Shown: positions 1-11,085 of the stretch, piece by piece
Position numbering within the stretch: the first letter of the stretch is position 1
Layout of the letters: each line of letters opens with the position of its first letter
Origin: Nemertoderma westbladi
Lineage: Eukaryota; Xenacoelomorpha; Nemertodermatida; Nemertodermatidae
DNA: 58,587 nucleotides
Assembly: GCA_032718475.1 (NCBI GenBank)
Contig: JAUCBJ010008083.1
Coordinates: 1 to 58,587 of the forward strand
Direction: 5' to 3'
The notes under the pieces: generated by a model
The model's input: the letters and a program-made list of their open reading frames with translations, nothing else
What the model was told of the DNA's origin: nothing
Databases searched by the model: none
Program-made: the position numbers and the translations under genes

Positions 1-12
1 GTAGTAGTAGTA
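1..12 (+). repeat. GTA-triplet run, possible RTE-like 3' tail
   Basis: The window opens in a run of GTA/TAG triplets. Every well-preserved RTE-like copy further along (ends near 10436, 49906, 51738 and 55593) terminates in the same triplet run, so this may be the last bases of another plus-strand copy lying to the left of the window. Only the triplets are visible, so it could equally be an ordinary microsatellite. Confidence 0.3.
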
Positions 13-1500
13 CCATATGATGCTTATAGTACTAATGAGGCACAGATAGACACATTGGTATACAAAGCGTGACCCTGCAGAATCAACAGATTCAACACCT
101 TCTATACTCTGGATAATGTTAGCGAAGTTAACATTGCACGCTAATCTATGTTTGTGTATATGCAGATGTGTTATGTGTATGTATGTATGCTAACAAATGA
201 ACATAAGAGATCAGAGTTTAGTGTTATAGCCAATCAATGACATAAAAGCTAAAATAATATACATAAATACATACTGGCCATTAGCATTCCATCTCTTTCG
301 TCCTCATATCTCATTTTCTTTGGAGTTTTTACATCTTCAGAAGGTTCGTTGCAATATGTATTCGCAAGGTGTTCTTCTGTAAAGTTGTCACCGGATTTGA
401 AATTCCGTTTCCTAAAATTGTTTTCTACAAAAAAACGTAATCATAAGATATTAAATAAATGCCATAATACCACATTTCCACATAATTTTAAGTCTTTGTA
501 CCGAGATTTGGGAATCATAACCTACGCAATAAATGGTAATACAAGAATAAAAATGCTACGAAAAATAAAAATAGAATGTAAATAATTATGTAAAAATAAA
601 ATTAATGGTAATGCTTCCAGACATATTATGCCTACTCGCAATAACGTTTTACTCTCCTGTGTGAAAAGTAGCGCTTATCGGCATTAATGGTCCGACAGTG
701 TATTTATCTCCTAGACGAGCCCAGCTAGGGATTTTATAAATATTTCAACTCTGAATGAATGGAATTTCTACAATATTCTTTAACTATACAATTATAATTA
801 ATAGAACGTACAAAAAATCCGGATGAGTTGTCATAATAGTATTAAAATGATGTACATTTATTTGAAAAGGGCCCCGGCACACACATAAATACTCTCGGGG
901 CGTAACCCTGAGAAACAGTTACGTACGATACAGTCATGTAATGGTAATCACATCATTTATTATTATAAAAATGATAAGTGGCATTTAACCTTCTACAACT
1001 ATGTCGTCGTTGGAGTCGGATTTAGATGGTGGATATGATGGCGGCGACTGCTGCAGAGTCGATGGGGCCAGGATGTTGTCTGCGTAGTTCGGTAGGAGAG
1101 AATGGGCAAACATTGGGGGCAATCGCGGTAGTAAGTGGTGAAACGGAGGTAGGAAAGAAGACCTAAATAGTACGAATAATAGTAAATAAGACGGTAATAT
1201 AGTCCGGCACATGTTTTTTCACTGAACTATGCGCGATATTATATTAATTGTTTTGGTGATTTTGTTAGGAAATTTTATTGTGATCAAAAATCTGACTGAT
1301 GCCCAGCTTGCCTCATTGGGGATTTTGTGTAAATTGTAATTAAAAAATTGTCCCAAATAACGGTTAAAACAATTCATTTGATTGCCTCCGTATATTTTTT
1401 AGTAATAAATTTACTGTTGAAAATTAACATAAACTTAACTAATCATTATCTCATAGCGCACTTCATATATTTTTGCTGGAGACTTGGCCTATTAATATTG
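13..1500. other. AT-rich DNA without recognisable gene
   Basis: I see no recognisable coding region. Short open frames, for example 349-585 plus and 985-1212 minus, have no motif I know, are low in complexity and lack convincing splice context. No repeat with clear boundaries was found before the foldback element at 1501. Confidence 0.5.
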
Positions 1501-1757
1501 TTAATTACTGAATGGGACGATGGATGAATAAACAGCAACAAACCATCAGCCGCAAGCAAAAAATCGAGCAATACCAGCAAAGAGCGTTTCGGCCGGCATC
1601 GCGCCTCGACAGTCTTGTATTTTGCAATAAAAGGCAGTGCGACTGACGAGGCCTGATGCCGGTCGAACCGCCGCTCTGTGCTGGTATTGCTCGATTTTTT
1701 GCTTGCGGCTGATGGTTTCTTGCTGTTTATTCATCCGTCGTCCCATTCAGTAATTAA
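1501..1757. mobile_element. Foldback MITE flanked by TTAA (piggyBac-like)
   Basis: The segment is almost entirely two inverted arms of about 110 bp around a short loop near 1618-1640. Both outer ends read TTAATTACTGAATGGGACGA when each is read inwards, with very few mismatches over the arms. The palindromic TTAA at 1501-1504 and 1754-1757 fits the target site of piggyBac-type elements, but because TTAA is itself palindromic it could simply be the end of the inverted repeat. There is no transposase, so it would be non-autonomous. The RNA or single strand would form a long hairpin. Confidence 0.75.
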
Positions 1758-3715
1758 CAACTATGCTGTAGAATGGATGTCAAACATAACAACGATTTAT
1801 AAGCAATATTATATTTAAAATAACACGCAAACTTAATAACAAATAACTACTGATATTTATATTTTCACTTTAAGGTGTACGCCAATAAAATAAGATATTT
1901 TACACTTACAGAAGATGGGGTGGCATAGAGGACGTCTGAATGTTATAATTTCGTGATGATGGTAAATGCTGTTCCATGTGGTTACGTTGGTAATTATCAA
2001 AATTTTGAGGAACCAAAGGGTTGCTAGGCGAGGATGGGTAAGATATAGACTCCGATTTATACAAACTGTAAATGAGAACAGTTAAGAAAGTGAATGTTAC
2101 AAAGGGCTCACTCCGGCAGGGTTAAACTGAGATAGACTTGTTGTTAATGATATTTGTTATTAATGTTAATGACCCGTTTTCTTAGGAATAATGGATAGAT
2201 TTATTGATCTTTTTCTGAATAAAGCTAAAGGGTAACTCTTTCTAGATATAAAATGAGAAAAGAGTCTGAAATATATGAAATGGAGACATGGGAAATATCA
2301 CTTCCCACAGGAGGAGCTCTTTAAAATTAGAAGTATTGTTACTCGGTGTTTTAGGTTTAGCCGGTACAGTATCTAGGACGTTACATTTTATGGAATACTA
2401 TTTAAACCATTCTAGAACCGAGTTATCCAATGTTTAAACTTTGGTAAAGTATCTGTTGTTCTGGTCGGGTCCATACCTGGTCGACACGGAAGGGAAATAT
2501 ATTTCATCACTGATTTCAGACTATACATTAAAATTCCCACTGGTCTTAATTAATAGGCTACATAAACCTGGTCAGAATTAGTGAATTGTTTGTGTCATAG
2601 TATAAACAATAATTCCTCTCGGTCTGGCCGAACGACATACCTGCTGTAAAGGAGTGGTTTCCATTGGTAACCTGGTAGCGACGGAACCTTTATAAGACTT
2701 TCTACGTCAAAACATTTCTTTGAAGTTAAATCAACAGGTAACATTATTTGCGCAGCGAATAATTACTGAATTTTATACAACAACAGTAAACAACTACGTT
2801 TATGGGTAATGCGTTCAGATAAATATAAGATGGCAAGTGAATAAAGCATATACCTACCGCTACCATTAACCAACCATCTGAATCAGTTTCTAAATAGCAG
2901 ATAAACTAAAACACTGATTAATGCCGTCCAGCAGCTATAATAAGTTAATAGTTAAAACATCCTTTAATAATAAAATGGGTGTATGGTTGCAGGCTGCCAT
3001 TTGTCAAAAACCGAACTACCAATGGGATGCAAGTGCAACTGTGATGTGCACAATTATGATAAAACCTACCAACCAACCAACCAATGGGACCCTTTCCTTT
3101 AGCCACTCCTAGAATGTCCTCAACTTTTCTGTCTTAAAATCTACTTCCTATATTATATTATATCTATAATATATAAAGGAGGCGCCAAGGCCATGGTTGG
3201 TATCGATGATGCTACGGCGGCCAGTAAGACCTGAGAATTTATATTTATTACATGAGAAGAATTCGCTATATTATATAAAACGAGAGGTGGTAACGGGAAA
3301 TACTTTCTTCACGGAATACATCATTTTATAATTCTTATAATTTATTTTGTTTTTTTACAAAACTCCTTATATAATTTCACAGTTGTTCTTCATGTTGTTT
3401 CCTCCCTTCCCAACAATAGCGACCCAAACTCATTCGGCCTTTATACAATGAGATTGCATATATTGGGAAGAGATTGAATGCCGCTAACCGGTAACGCTAA
3501 CTGTTAACCGGATCATCAATCACTATAATCTAAAGAGGCGCGTATTTACAGTGCATGGTACATATTATCGGCCATTCTTTTCCCCAGAAAAAAACTGTAC
3601 GCATTGCATATCAGCATGTCTATGGGTTATTTTTCTCCCATCGCACCAATATAATAATATAAAAAGATAAAGATAGAAGTATAGAAATTCGCAAAGTACC
3701 GGTTTCTAGTTGGCT
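1758..3715. other. Unassigned AT-rich DNA
   Basis: No gene or bounded repeat is recognised here. A short ACCA microsatellite lies at about 3066-3084. Open frames in this stretch are short and resemble nothing I know. Confidence 0.5.
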
Positions 3716-3718
3716 TAA

Positions 3719-4549
3719 TAGTCCATGGGCCAGCCAGCATAGGGGATACTTTTTGGTAACCACCCGGAACTTATATTTTTGGGAAGATCTAGCTTCTGGC
3801 CATTCATTTTGATATGATAACAAATCTGAATCGGTAGCTGACTTGGTGATATCACCGGTTGTCATGGAAATGGTAAAACAACAAACATGCTGTAGTATTC
3901 TAATAACTCAATATAAATTCATCGCATCTTTTAAAAAAGATAGCTACTGGTCTAACAATTCTAAATGTGACATAATATTCTGGAATATAATTATTGTTAC
4001 TATGGGAACGCTGATAAATGAAAACTGACCTGTTTTAGAAAAATAGCTACCATTCTAGAACAATACCATTATTTTAAAAACAAATTACCACATTTTATTG
4101 AATATTAGTTTTGGAAAATTTTGGTATACTGAGAGCTAAACCTGTTTTGTTATAACGGTGATATATGGTTCCAAAGATATACCCATGTTTGAAATATTTT
4201 TATTTTTCATTCAATTTAATCTCATTCCACTCTGTTTCAAAATAATGACTTTATAACAAATATTTATGTCAATAAAAAACAATCAGATGTGACTACAAAT
4301 CACTTTAAAATGACAAGTGATATCTAAATGGCACTCCTTCACAGGTTACCATGACTACCACTACAGATGCAATTGAAGATGACTCAGATATGAGATATAT
4401 GAGATATGATGACTTGACACCTACCACAAAAGAGAGGTTAGTTCTTTCAGTATATTCACTTCAATTTATATATTTATCATACAGTAATTGTTCCTAGATG
4501 ATTTCTGCAAAAGATGATTCCTTCGATAATGACATTTTTGAATACTAAA
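3719..4549 (+). repeat. Left terminal inverted arm of the 4.4 kb foldback element
   Basis: This arm aligns in reverse complement with 7327-8159. Differences are scattered substitutions and small gaps. The mirrored short open frame inside it is a by-product of the repeat and need not be translated. Confidence 0.85.
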
Positions 4550-4594
4550 TCCTCAAAATACAAACTAAATCCCCCTAAATACTTAATCCTACTT

Positions 4595-5425
4595 GGGCCG
4601 GGGGGGCGTATTCCCAAACCTTACACTAGTCATGCACGAAAAAATCATGTAAGGAATGGAGTTAGGGGTCGAACTAGTGTAAGGTTTTTATACTCAGTTT
4701 GCAGGTACAGTAGAAAGTGTTCCAAACGCTGTAAGGAATGGAAAAATTGGGTGAAATCATGTAAGGGTTATTACACCAACAGTATTAGATGAGTAGACTT
4801 AACATTTGATATTATTCTAGGCAGTAGAACATTGGGTTTTGGTTTATACAAGGCTGCATGAGCTGCCCCCACACATAAGGACCACACTGCGCACAATATT
4901 GTGCTTTGGCAGCCCCATAGAGAAAATAAGCATGATGGACAGCCCATGACTTTCTTAAGATGCAGCTATTCTCGCGGAAGTCATGGGGGATAGGGAATTG
5001 TGGCGGTGCAACTTTGTTGATAAGCCGGCATAGAATTCTTAATGTACGCGGCATTTGGCTTGCCAATTGTGGATTGCATGGTTGTGGCAAATACTTTTGC
5101 CAAACTGGCATAGCATCTCAATGTGCAGTTTCAATGCAGCAGGCCTATTATAGTACTGTACAGTATAGAAGTTGCTTATGAATAGTCCGTCTGCTATTCG
5201 TGTGCATCGAACTGCACTAGCGCGCCATCTAGAGGTTTTAAGAGTTTATTTTATTTGGAGCGTTTGGAGCACTTTATAAAACCCTTACACTAGTTCGACC
5301 CCTTCTTTCCATTCCTTCCATGATTTCAACGTCCTATCAAATAATAACTCATTAACCAATCCCAGGTGTTAATGCAAGAGGTTTTCCTAGTAGTGTAAGG
5401 ATTGGGAATACGCGCCCGGTATAAC
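4595..5425. mobile_element. Nested inverted-repeat element in the left foldback arm
   Basis: The left end contains GGCGTATTCCCAAACCTTAC and the right end reads GCGTATTCCCAATCCTTAC in reverse complement. A second inverted match lies further in: GGGGTCGAACTAGTGTAAGG near 4668-4687, mirrored near 5286-5305. The other arm of the foldback element lacks this segment, which supports a later insertion. It carries an RTE-like fragment at about 4868-5160. No transposase or clean target duplication could be identified. Confidence 0.55.
4868..5160 (+). pseudogene. RTE-like LINE 3' fragment (diverged)
   Basis: The stretch matches the C-terminal and 3' part of the RTE-like family seen at 53676-55593: the segment encoding the QPH/QPM region (TTTGGCAGCCCCATAGAG, then GACAGCCCATGACTTTCTTA), the GATAGGGAATTGTGG stretch, and a degraded 3' end with a TGCAATGCAGC-like motif before about 5160. 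Frames are broken by substitutions and indels. It is one of the older copies in the window. Confidence 0.7.
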
Positions 5426-5754
5426 TTTGTAATTAATCTGTATCTTTGAGTAAGGTTTGTTTGGAAAATCGAGATTTCATGACTTTTCCTAAAATTTAAT
5501 GGGTTATCCAACTGAGCAAACGCCATTTATATGGTCATGTTAGTTTTCGTGCTGTGCTCCCTTTATGGCATCCATCTCCAGCACTTTCGTACTAAGATTT
5601 TCAATAGTTTTCACAATTCACTAAACTTAATTAATTTGCGATATATAGCGGTTTTTTTGGATGCTGAAAGCGATTATAGAAATTTTTTGGTAATTTTTAA
5701 AGTGTCACCTGGGGTACGAATAAAACAAGTAGTGCAAATATGTTAGTCAAAAAT

Positions 5755-6385
5755 CACGTCAAGAGCTTCAGTTCATCCAAATTTCGCCTCCTTCATGTTG
5801 GTACATGACTTGAATTTTGCACAACTCAATGCAATGATGTTGATGTTTGTTTTGTAGGCAGATACAGAGTGAGTACAAAACAAAGACTTGACACCCAATT
5901 ATAAAGACCTCCATAATCATCTAAGATGTGTTAACTTTCGTTTATTGTTTTGGTTCCCCCAACACGCCTCAGTGACGTGCTCCTTTACTAACCTGCTCCT
6001 TTAAATAGCAATGGGACTTATCTCTCTTATGGACCTAACGCGACTTCACCTCTTTGTTTTGTAGGGTACAGAACAGGCAGTAAAGTCTTGGGTCTTTGTT
6101 TTGTACTCAACCGGCAGATACATGTTGGTGGTTTACAATTGCAATACAGCGATAGAGAGAGAGAGGATATATTATGGAGCTGGTAGAACATACATCCAAT
6201 TAGGTATTACCATATCCTCCTCATCTAACAGCCATCCCAGACCTATGGGAGAAGATACATTGATGATGGGTACTAAGCTTATATACGATTGGTTAGTAGG
6301 CTCGGGATAGGTGTCTCTCTTTAAACAATATTTACAAGGTGGCAGCAAGGTTGACTCGATTTCTCCATGTTTTGAACAGAAAAGA
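5755..6385 (+). repeat. Inner left inverted arm of the foldback element
   Basis: From about 5755 the sequence is again alignable, in reverse complement, with the segment ending near 7165. Shared blocks include ACTCAATGCAATGA, the GAGAGAGAGAGGAT run and AAATCGAGTCAACCTT-type sequence. It is interrupted by the small element at 5866-6112. The unpaired centre of the palindrome is about 6386-6796. Confidence 0.7.
5866..6112. mobile_element. 247 bp MITE with 9 bp target duplication
   Basis: The ends carry the inverted motif GAGTACAAAACAAAGAC (about 5871-5887 and, reversed, 6091-6107). GGCAGATAC occurs immediately outside both ends (5857-5865 and 6113-6121). The opposite arm of the surrounding foldback element has the corresponding uninterrupted sequence near 7065-7080, which serves as an empty-site control. 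No coding capacity is seen. A 9 bp duplication is usual for MULE elements, but the ends alone do not fix the superfamily. Confidence 0.7.
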
Positions 6386-6796
6386 CGATACCGAAGCTCG
6401 TTCACGTCATTAACTTCTGACATTCATGTAAAGCAATAAGTATTATGCATAAGTCAGGTCCAAGATTAGCTGATATAGTGTTTATGTTACAATGCGTTAT
6501 TCTACTTAGAGATCCACACTTTTGATAAACCTGGCATTTCAGGACATCGTTTTCATCCCTTGTAATGTATTTGAGTTGGTTGAAGGTCATGATGGCATTG
6601 ATTTGTGTCCATTTATTGCCGACACCCTCATTATCATCTCGAATATGAATGTCACATACTTGATCTAGTCTTTGACGTTTGCTATTGGATACACCCCCCC
6701 CCCCCCCCCCCCCCACCATCCCTTTCAGTGAAACCTGCCTCTGCACTGATGTCTATATTATTCTTACGTGCTTCAGTATCGTCTTTTAATCTCAAA

Positions 6797-7165
6797 AAGT
6801 GGAGAAATCGAGTCAACCTTTGCTGCCACCTTGTAAGTATTGTTTATACACCTATATATCCAAAGCCAACTACCAAGCGTATATTTGGAAAAAAGTTTAG
6901 TATCCATCATCAATGTACCTTCTCCCATTATACTGTAGGTCTGTCTGTTAGATGAGGAGGATATGATAATACCTGATTGGATGCATGTTCTTCCAGCTCC
7001 ATCATCAATCCTCTCTCTCTCTCTCTGCTGTATTGAAATTGTACTACGTCATGTAAACCACTAACGTGTCTGCCTGCAAAATAAACTTCATTGCATTGAG
7101 TTGTACAAATTCAAGTAATGCACCAAATGGAAGGAGGCGGGATTGGAATGAACTGATGCACTTGA
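6797..7165 (-). repeat. Inner right inverted arm of the foldback element
   Basis: Reverse-complement partner of 5755-6385, without the small MITE found in the left arm. The unpaired centre to its left contains a 21-base C run at 6694-6714, a likely site of length polymorphism or assembly error. Confidence 0.7.
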
Positions 7166-7326
7166 CACCTCAGATGATGAAGATGATTTCTAATACAGCA
7201 ATAATTGTATCACATACATTACCTACTGGACTAAGAATACTCTATTTGCTTGGATGACATCATCGCATACCAATTAAGAATACCTGTACGTACATACATA
7301 ATTATGTATTTATTATTAAATAAAGA

Positions 7327-8159
7327 GGATTTAGTATTCAAAATTGTCATTATCGAAGGAATCATCTTTGCAGAAATCATCTAGGAACAATTATGATAAA
7401 TATATAAATTGAAATGAATATACTAAAAGAACTAACCTCTCTTTTGTGGTAGGTGTCAAGTCATTTGTTTGTGTCATATCGGAGTCATCTTCAATTGCAT
7501 CTGTAGTGGTAGTCATGGTAACCTGTGAAGGAGTGTTGTTTGAAATGCCATTTAGATGTCACTTGTCATTTTAAAGTGATTTGTAGTCACATCTTGATTG
7601 TTTTTTATTGACATAAATATTGTTATAAAGTCATTATTTTGAAACAGAGTGGAATGAGATTAAATTGATGAAAAATAAAAATATTTCAAACATGGGTATA
7701 TCTTTGGAACCATATATCACCGTTATCACAAAACAGGTTTAGCTCTCAGTATACCAAAATTTTCCAAAACTAATATTCAATAAAATGTGGCAATATGCTT
7801 TTAAAATAATGGTATTGTTCTAGAATGGTAGCTATTTTTATAATACACGTCAGTTTTCATTCAGCAGCGTTCCCATGGTAATAATAATTATATTCCAGAA
7901 TTTCATGTCACATTTAGAATTGTTAGACCAGTAGCTATCTTTTTCAAAAGATGCTATAAATTTATATTGAGTTATTAGAATACTACAGCATGTTTGTTGT
8001 TTTACCATTTCCATGACCACCGGTGATAACACCAAGTCAGCTACCGATTCAGATTTGTTATCATATCAAAATGAATGGCCAGAAGCTAGGTCTTCCCAAA
8101 AATATAAGTTCCGGGTGGTTACCAAAAAGTATCCCCTATGCTGGCTGGCCCATGGACTA
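7327..8159 (-). repeat. Right terminal inverted arm of the 4.4 kb foldback element
   Basis: Inverted partner of 3719-4549, running uninterrupted to the outer end at 8159 and followed by TAA. It is the better preserved reference for the pre-insertion state of the left arm. Confidence 0.85.
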
Positions 8160-8162
8160 TAA

Positions 8163-8523
8163 TTCTTAGTAAGGAGTGACCAAAATTCCTAAGAATGCAA
8201 TTATTATTATTTTATTATTATTTCATTATTATTTTTTCCTGATACATTTATTTAGGATTATAATGCAATACTACCACAACCCAGCCATAAATCTCTCACT
8301 GCCCGAGAAGGTAATGTAGTTCACTTCCAAGTTATTGTTGATTACGTTATTTTGACAATATGAAACATGTTCGTGGTTCCTTCGCGCAACACGGTTGCTT
8401 CGGTTCAGTTATGAGATATAAATCAAACTTGAGCGATTCTATTACAAAATCGATATTTAAAAAATTTTACCAAACCTCAAAAAAATCTAAGAAGAGGGTA
8501 AGTTACTCCCCTTCAATCGATGA
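8163..8523. other. Spacer with TTA/ATT microsatellite
   Basis: No gene is seen. A degenerate (ATT)n stretch lies at about 8202-8237. The short open frame 8360-8590 runs into the neighbouring minisatellite and resembles no known protein. Confidence 0.4.
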
Positions 8524-8851
8524 CGTCGCGTTACGGCTATTGTCGCGCTACGGCTACTGTCGCGCTACGGCAAATTTTTTGGGAGAGTAGCCGTAACGCA
8601 ACTTTCAAAGTCGCGGTACGGCTACTCTAAAAGTCGCGTTACGGCTAATTGTCGCGTTACGGCTACTGTCGCGCTACGGCTACTGTACTGTCGCGTTACG
8701 GCTTCTGTCGCGCTACGGCTACTGTACTGTCGTGTTACGGCTTCTGTCGCGCTACGGCTACTGTACTGTCGTGTTACCGCTACTGCCGCGCTACGGCTAA
8801 TTTTTTGGGAGAGTAGCCGTAACGCGACTGTAAAAGTCGTGTTACGGCTAA
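8524..8851 (+). repeat. CpG-rich minisatellite built on GTCGCGTTACGGCTA
   Basis: About fourteen direct copies of the 15-base motif GTCGCG(T/C)TACGGCTA occur, plus two inverted copies at about 8586 and 8813. Three successive units at 8690, 8729 and 8768 form a higher-order 39 bp repeat. The two inverted copies each sit in the same context (TTTTTTGGGAGAGTAGCCGT), so a larger block seems duplicated. The array is much richer in CpG than its surroundings; some copies show CG to TG changes. No function can be assigned. Confidence 0.85.
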
Positions 8852-9589
8852 TCTATTGTCTTGGTTTTACATTTAGGGAATCATTATCAATATTATTCTA
8901 TGGTTGAGGTCCAAATTTTTTTATGTAATAATGTTTTACAGCATGGGAGTATCCAGGGGGGGGGGGGGGGGGGGGGGGACTTTATCATCTTTCCTATGTT
9001 CTTCGACAACCTCACATGCAATATATTCTGTGGAGTACCGGTAGATCCTTAGTTACAGTGTCAAGCACAGGTACGGATTGCAAATCTCCATTTGGGGTGT
9101 CTTTTCAGCCTAAGGAGGTATTTCTGGGCTTATATTTATAATCTTTCTTATATTATATATGTACCTTGGCATGCTTCGAGAAAAAGAATACACCAATAAT
9201 TATTTATATATTTATATTTAATCAAAAACAACCTTCGCCCTGCTACAAAACATTAGTTCTTTACATGTAGAACAATTAGTAACATTTAGAACAATCAGTA
9301 ACATTTAGATCAATTAGTAACATTTAGAACAATTAGTAACATTTAGAAAGTAACATTAAACAAATATTTGTAATCTTTTTTAAACGAATAATGTTAATAG
9401 ATTTTTATATTCCCAAGTTTTTCAACGGACTGATAACTACTGTAAGAAATTTAGGTTCTTTAAAGGTCGAGGTTGTATCGGTGGTTAAAATCCCATATTT
9501 TGATCGTATTTAATGTCTAAATATTACTAACTTTAAGATTTAAATCACACTACTGTAAGTTATAGTACATGTTGTAAGTTAGGCCTATA
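8852..9589. other. Spacer with 23-base G run
   Basis: No gene is seen. A run of 23 G lies at 8956-8978. The 20 bp tandem repeat is listed separately. Confidence 0.4.
9269..9348 (+). repeat. 20 bp tandem repeat, about four copies
   Basis: The unit is close to ACAATTAGTAACATTTAGAA, repeated about four times with single-base variation. It lies in AT-rich DNA upstream of the CR1-like relic. Confidence 0.75.
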
Positions 9590-10435
9590 TGGTCCCGACG
9601 AGGTCTACCCAGCTGTGCTGAATTAACTCTCTTCTGAAATATGTTTACCCTGAAACATATTTTTCAGAAGTCAATGGATACAGCCACGGTACCGCAGCAA
9701 TGGAAGTTAGCTAATATTACGCCAATATTTAAACGTGGAAAAAATAATGCCTCTGAAAACTACAGGCGGATAAGTCTCACTTCTGTTGTCGCCAAGCTGA
9801 TGGAAAGAATTGTGGTCCGATAACATGTGGATTCACTTTAAAGAAAATGTTTTTTTTAATTGTTCACCAACAGTACGGATTCCAGCACGGTAAATCGTGT
9901 ACCCTTCAACTTTTGGATGTTATCTATACGTGGTCAGCGTACATGGACTTCAGCAAGACATTTGACTGTGTATCACATCGACGCTTGCTCCACAAACTAG
10001 AGACTCTTGGAATAGCTGGAAACATATTGGGTTGGATCGAGAATTTCCTAAAGTGATAGCTACCAATGAGTTGTGGTACAGGGCGAACACTCTGATTGGC
10101 TGCCAGTGCGAAGTTCTGTGCCACAAGGAAGTGTGGGTGCCGTTTTGTATTTCCTTGGATTTGTAAATGATATACCCAGTCTGGTGCAATTTATCATTTT
10201 CCTATTCGCAGGTGACACCAAGGATAGCTGTATTTTTACTCCTGACCCTAGGAGGCGTTATGAACGCTCCCCTACACTTTCCATCAGATCCCTTCATACT
10301 GATCTCGATATTCTTCTCACATGGAGAATCACCTGGCAACTTTTATTCAACCACGACAAATGTAAAATTATGCACGTTGGTAATAATAACCCCTGCTTAC
10401 CATACACTCTTGGCAGGGATCCGCTAAAAACTACA
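9590..10435 (+). pseudogene. CR1-like LINE reverse transcriptase, left part (dead)
   Basis: Translated pieces in shifting frames match the RT of CR1/L2-type non-LTR retrotransposons: a palm start with VPQQWKLANITPIFKRG near 9688, a block with MDFSKTFDCVSHR near 9943 (catalytic D kept), and a PQGSV block near 10118. The catalytic motif expected as FADDTK reads FAGDTK near 10205, so the second aspartate pair is lost. Several frameshifts separate the pieces. The 5' end is truncated; endonuclease sequence is not seen. The right part resumes at 11086 after an RTE-like insertion. Confidence 0.8.
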
Positions 10436-11075
10436 CTACTACTAGTATCGGCATGCTGCATTGCAGCTGCATTTTTAAGAACGCTGTGCCGGCTTGTCGA
10501 CAAAATTGCGCCGCCACAACTCCCTATCACCCATGACATTTGCTAGATCATCCGCATCTTCAAGGCCAGTGTCCTTTAAGATGCGTCTCAAGAAAGTCAT
10601 GGGCTGTCCACCATGCTTATTCACTCCATGAGGCTGCCAAAGTACAAGATTATGCACTGGCTGGTCCTCACAGCGAAAACAATGTCCTGCAAAGCGGTGG
10701 CGATTTTGTTCTAGTGTCAAGCTTGGGGGAACCAATGAGACACCTCCAATGTTATATAGTGTATGGTTGGAGATGTGTGCATTGTACTTGACACAATGAA
10801 CCCGGCGTAGCATTATTGTGAATGTGCCATCCAGAGATTTGGTGTCCTCAGCAGTTAGAGCCCTGCATGGACTCCCATAGAGGAGTACTGGAACTACTGC
10901 TGCTCTAAAAAATCGGACCTTAAGTTTCCGATTAATTCTCGGTGACTTCCAAATCCTGGAAAGCCTATTCAAGGCTGCCCATGCCTTTCCCTTGCGTATT
11001 CGAAGGTCCTCACCTGACTTCCGGATCCATGATCCCAGGTACTAGAAGTCGTCCACATGCTCAAGCATTCCGATC
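10436..11075 (-). pseudogene. 5'-truncated RTE-like LINE inserted in the CR1-like element
   Basis: Read on the minus strand this is the last ~640 bp of the RTE-like family: a C-terminal domain with LLYGSP, KSLDGTFT, RFAGHCFR and QPMTFLRRILKDTG, stop near 10475, then a short 3' end finishing in triplets (reads ACTACTACTAG on plus). AAAAACTACA lies on both sides (10426-10435 and 11076-11085), a 10 bp target duplication. Its start corresponds to about 54957 in the longest copy. One frame, 10972 to 10475, remains open. Confidence 0.9.
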
Positions 11076-11085
11076 AAAAACTACA

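Larger units (their letters stand above)
3719..8159. mobile_element. Large foldback / long-TIR DNA element with TAA target duplication
   Basis: The two ends are inverted copies of each other. The left arm (3719-4549) and right arm (7327-8159) both begin TAGTCCATGGGCCAGCC when read inwards and stay alignable for about 830 bp, including a mirrored 61-codon open frame at 3843-4028 plus and 7850-8035 minus. TAA stands just outside both ends (3716-3718 and 8160-8162); TWA is the target site of PIF/Harbinger transposons, so that superfamily is a candidate. A second, inner pair of inverted arms (about 5755-6385 and 6797-7165) continues the palindrome after interruptions. No transposase is visible, so the copy is non-autonomous. 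The left arm was later interrupted by the elements at 4595-5425 and 5866-6112. Confidence 0.8.

Noticed and set aside
3620-4028. Open frames of 81 and 61 codons near the left end of the foldback element
   Set aside because: They fall across or within the inverted arm and one is mirrored at 7850-8035; no domain is recognisable, so they are better explained as repeat sequence.
6402-6955. 114- and 116-codon frames on opposite strands through the C run at 6694-6714
   Set aside because: They overlap each other, depend on a homopolymer whose length is unreliable and show no motif.
8956-8978. G run of 23 as a functional element
   Set aside because: A homopolymer of this length is a common slippage or assembly product; nothing around it supports a role.
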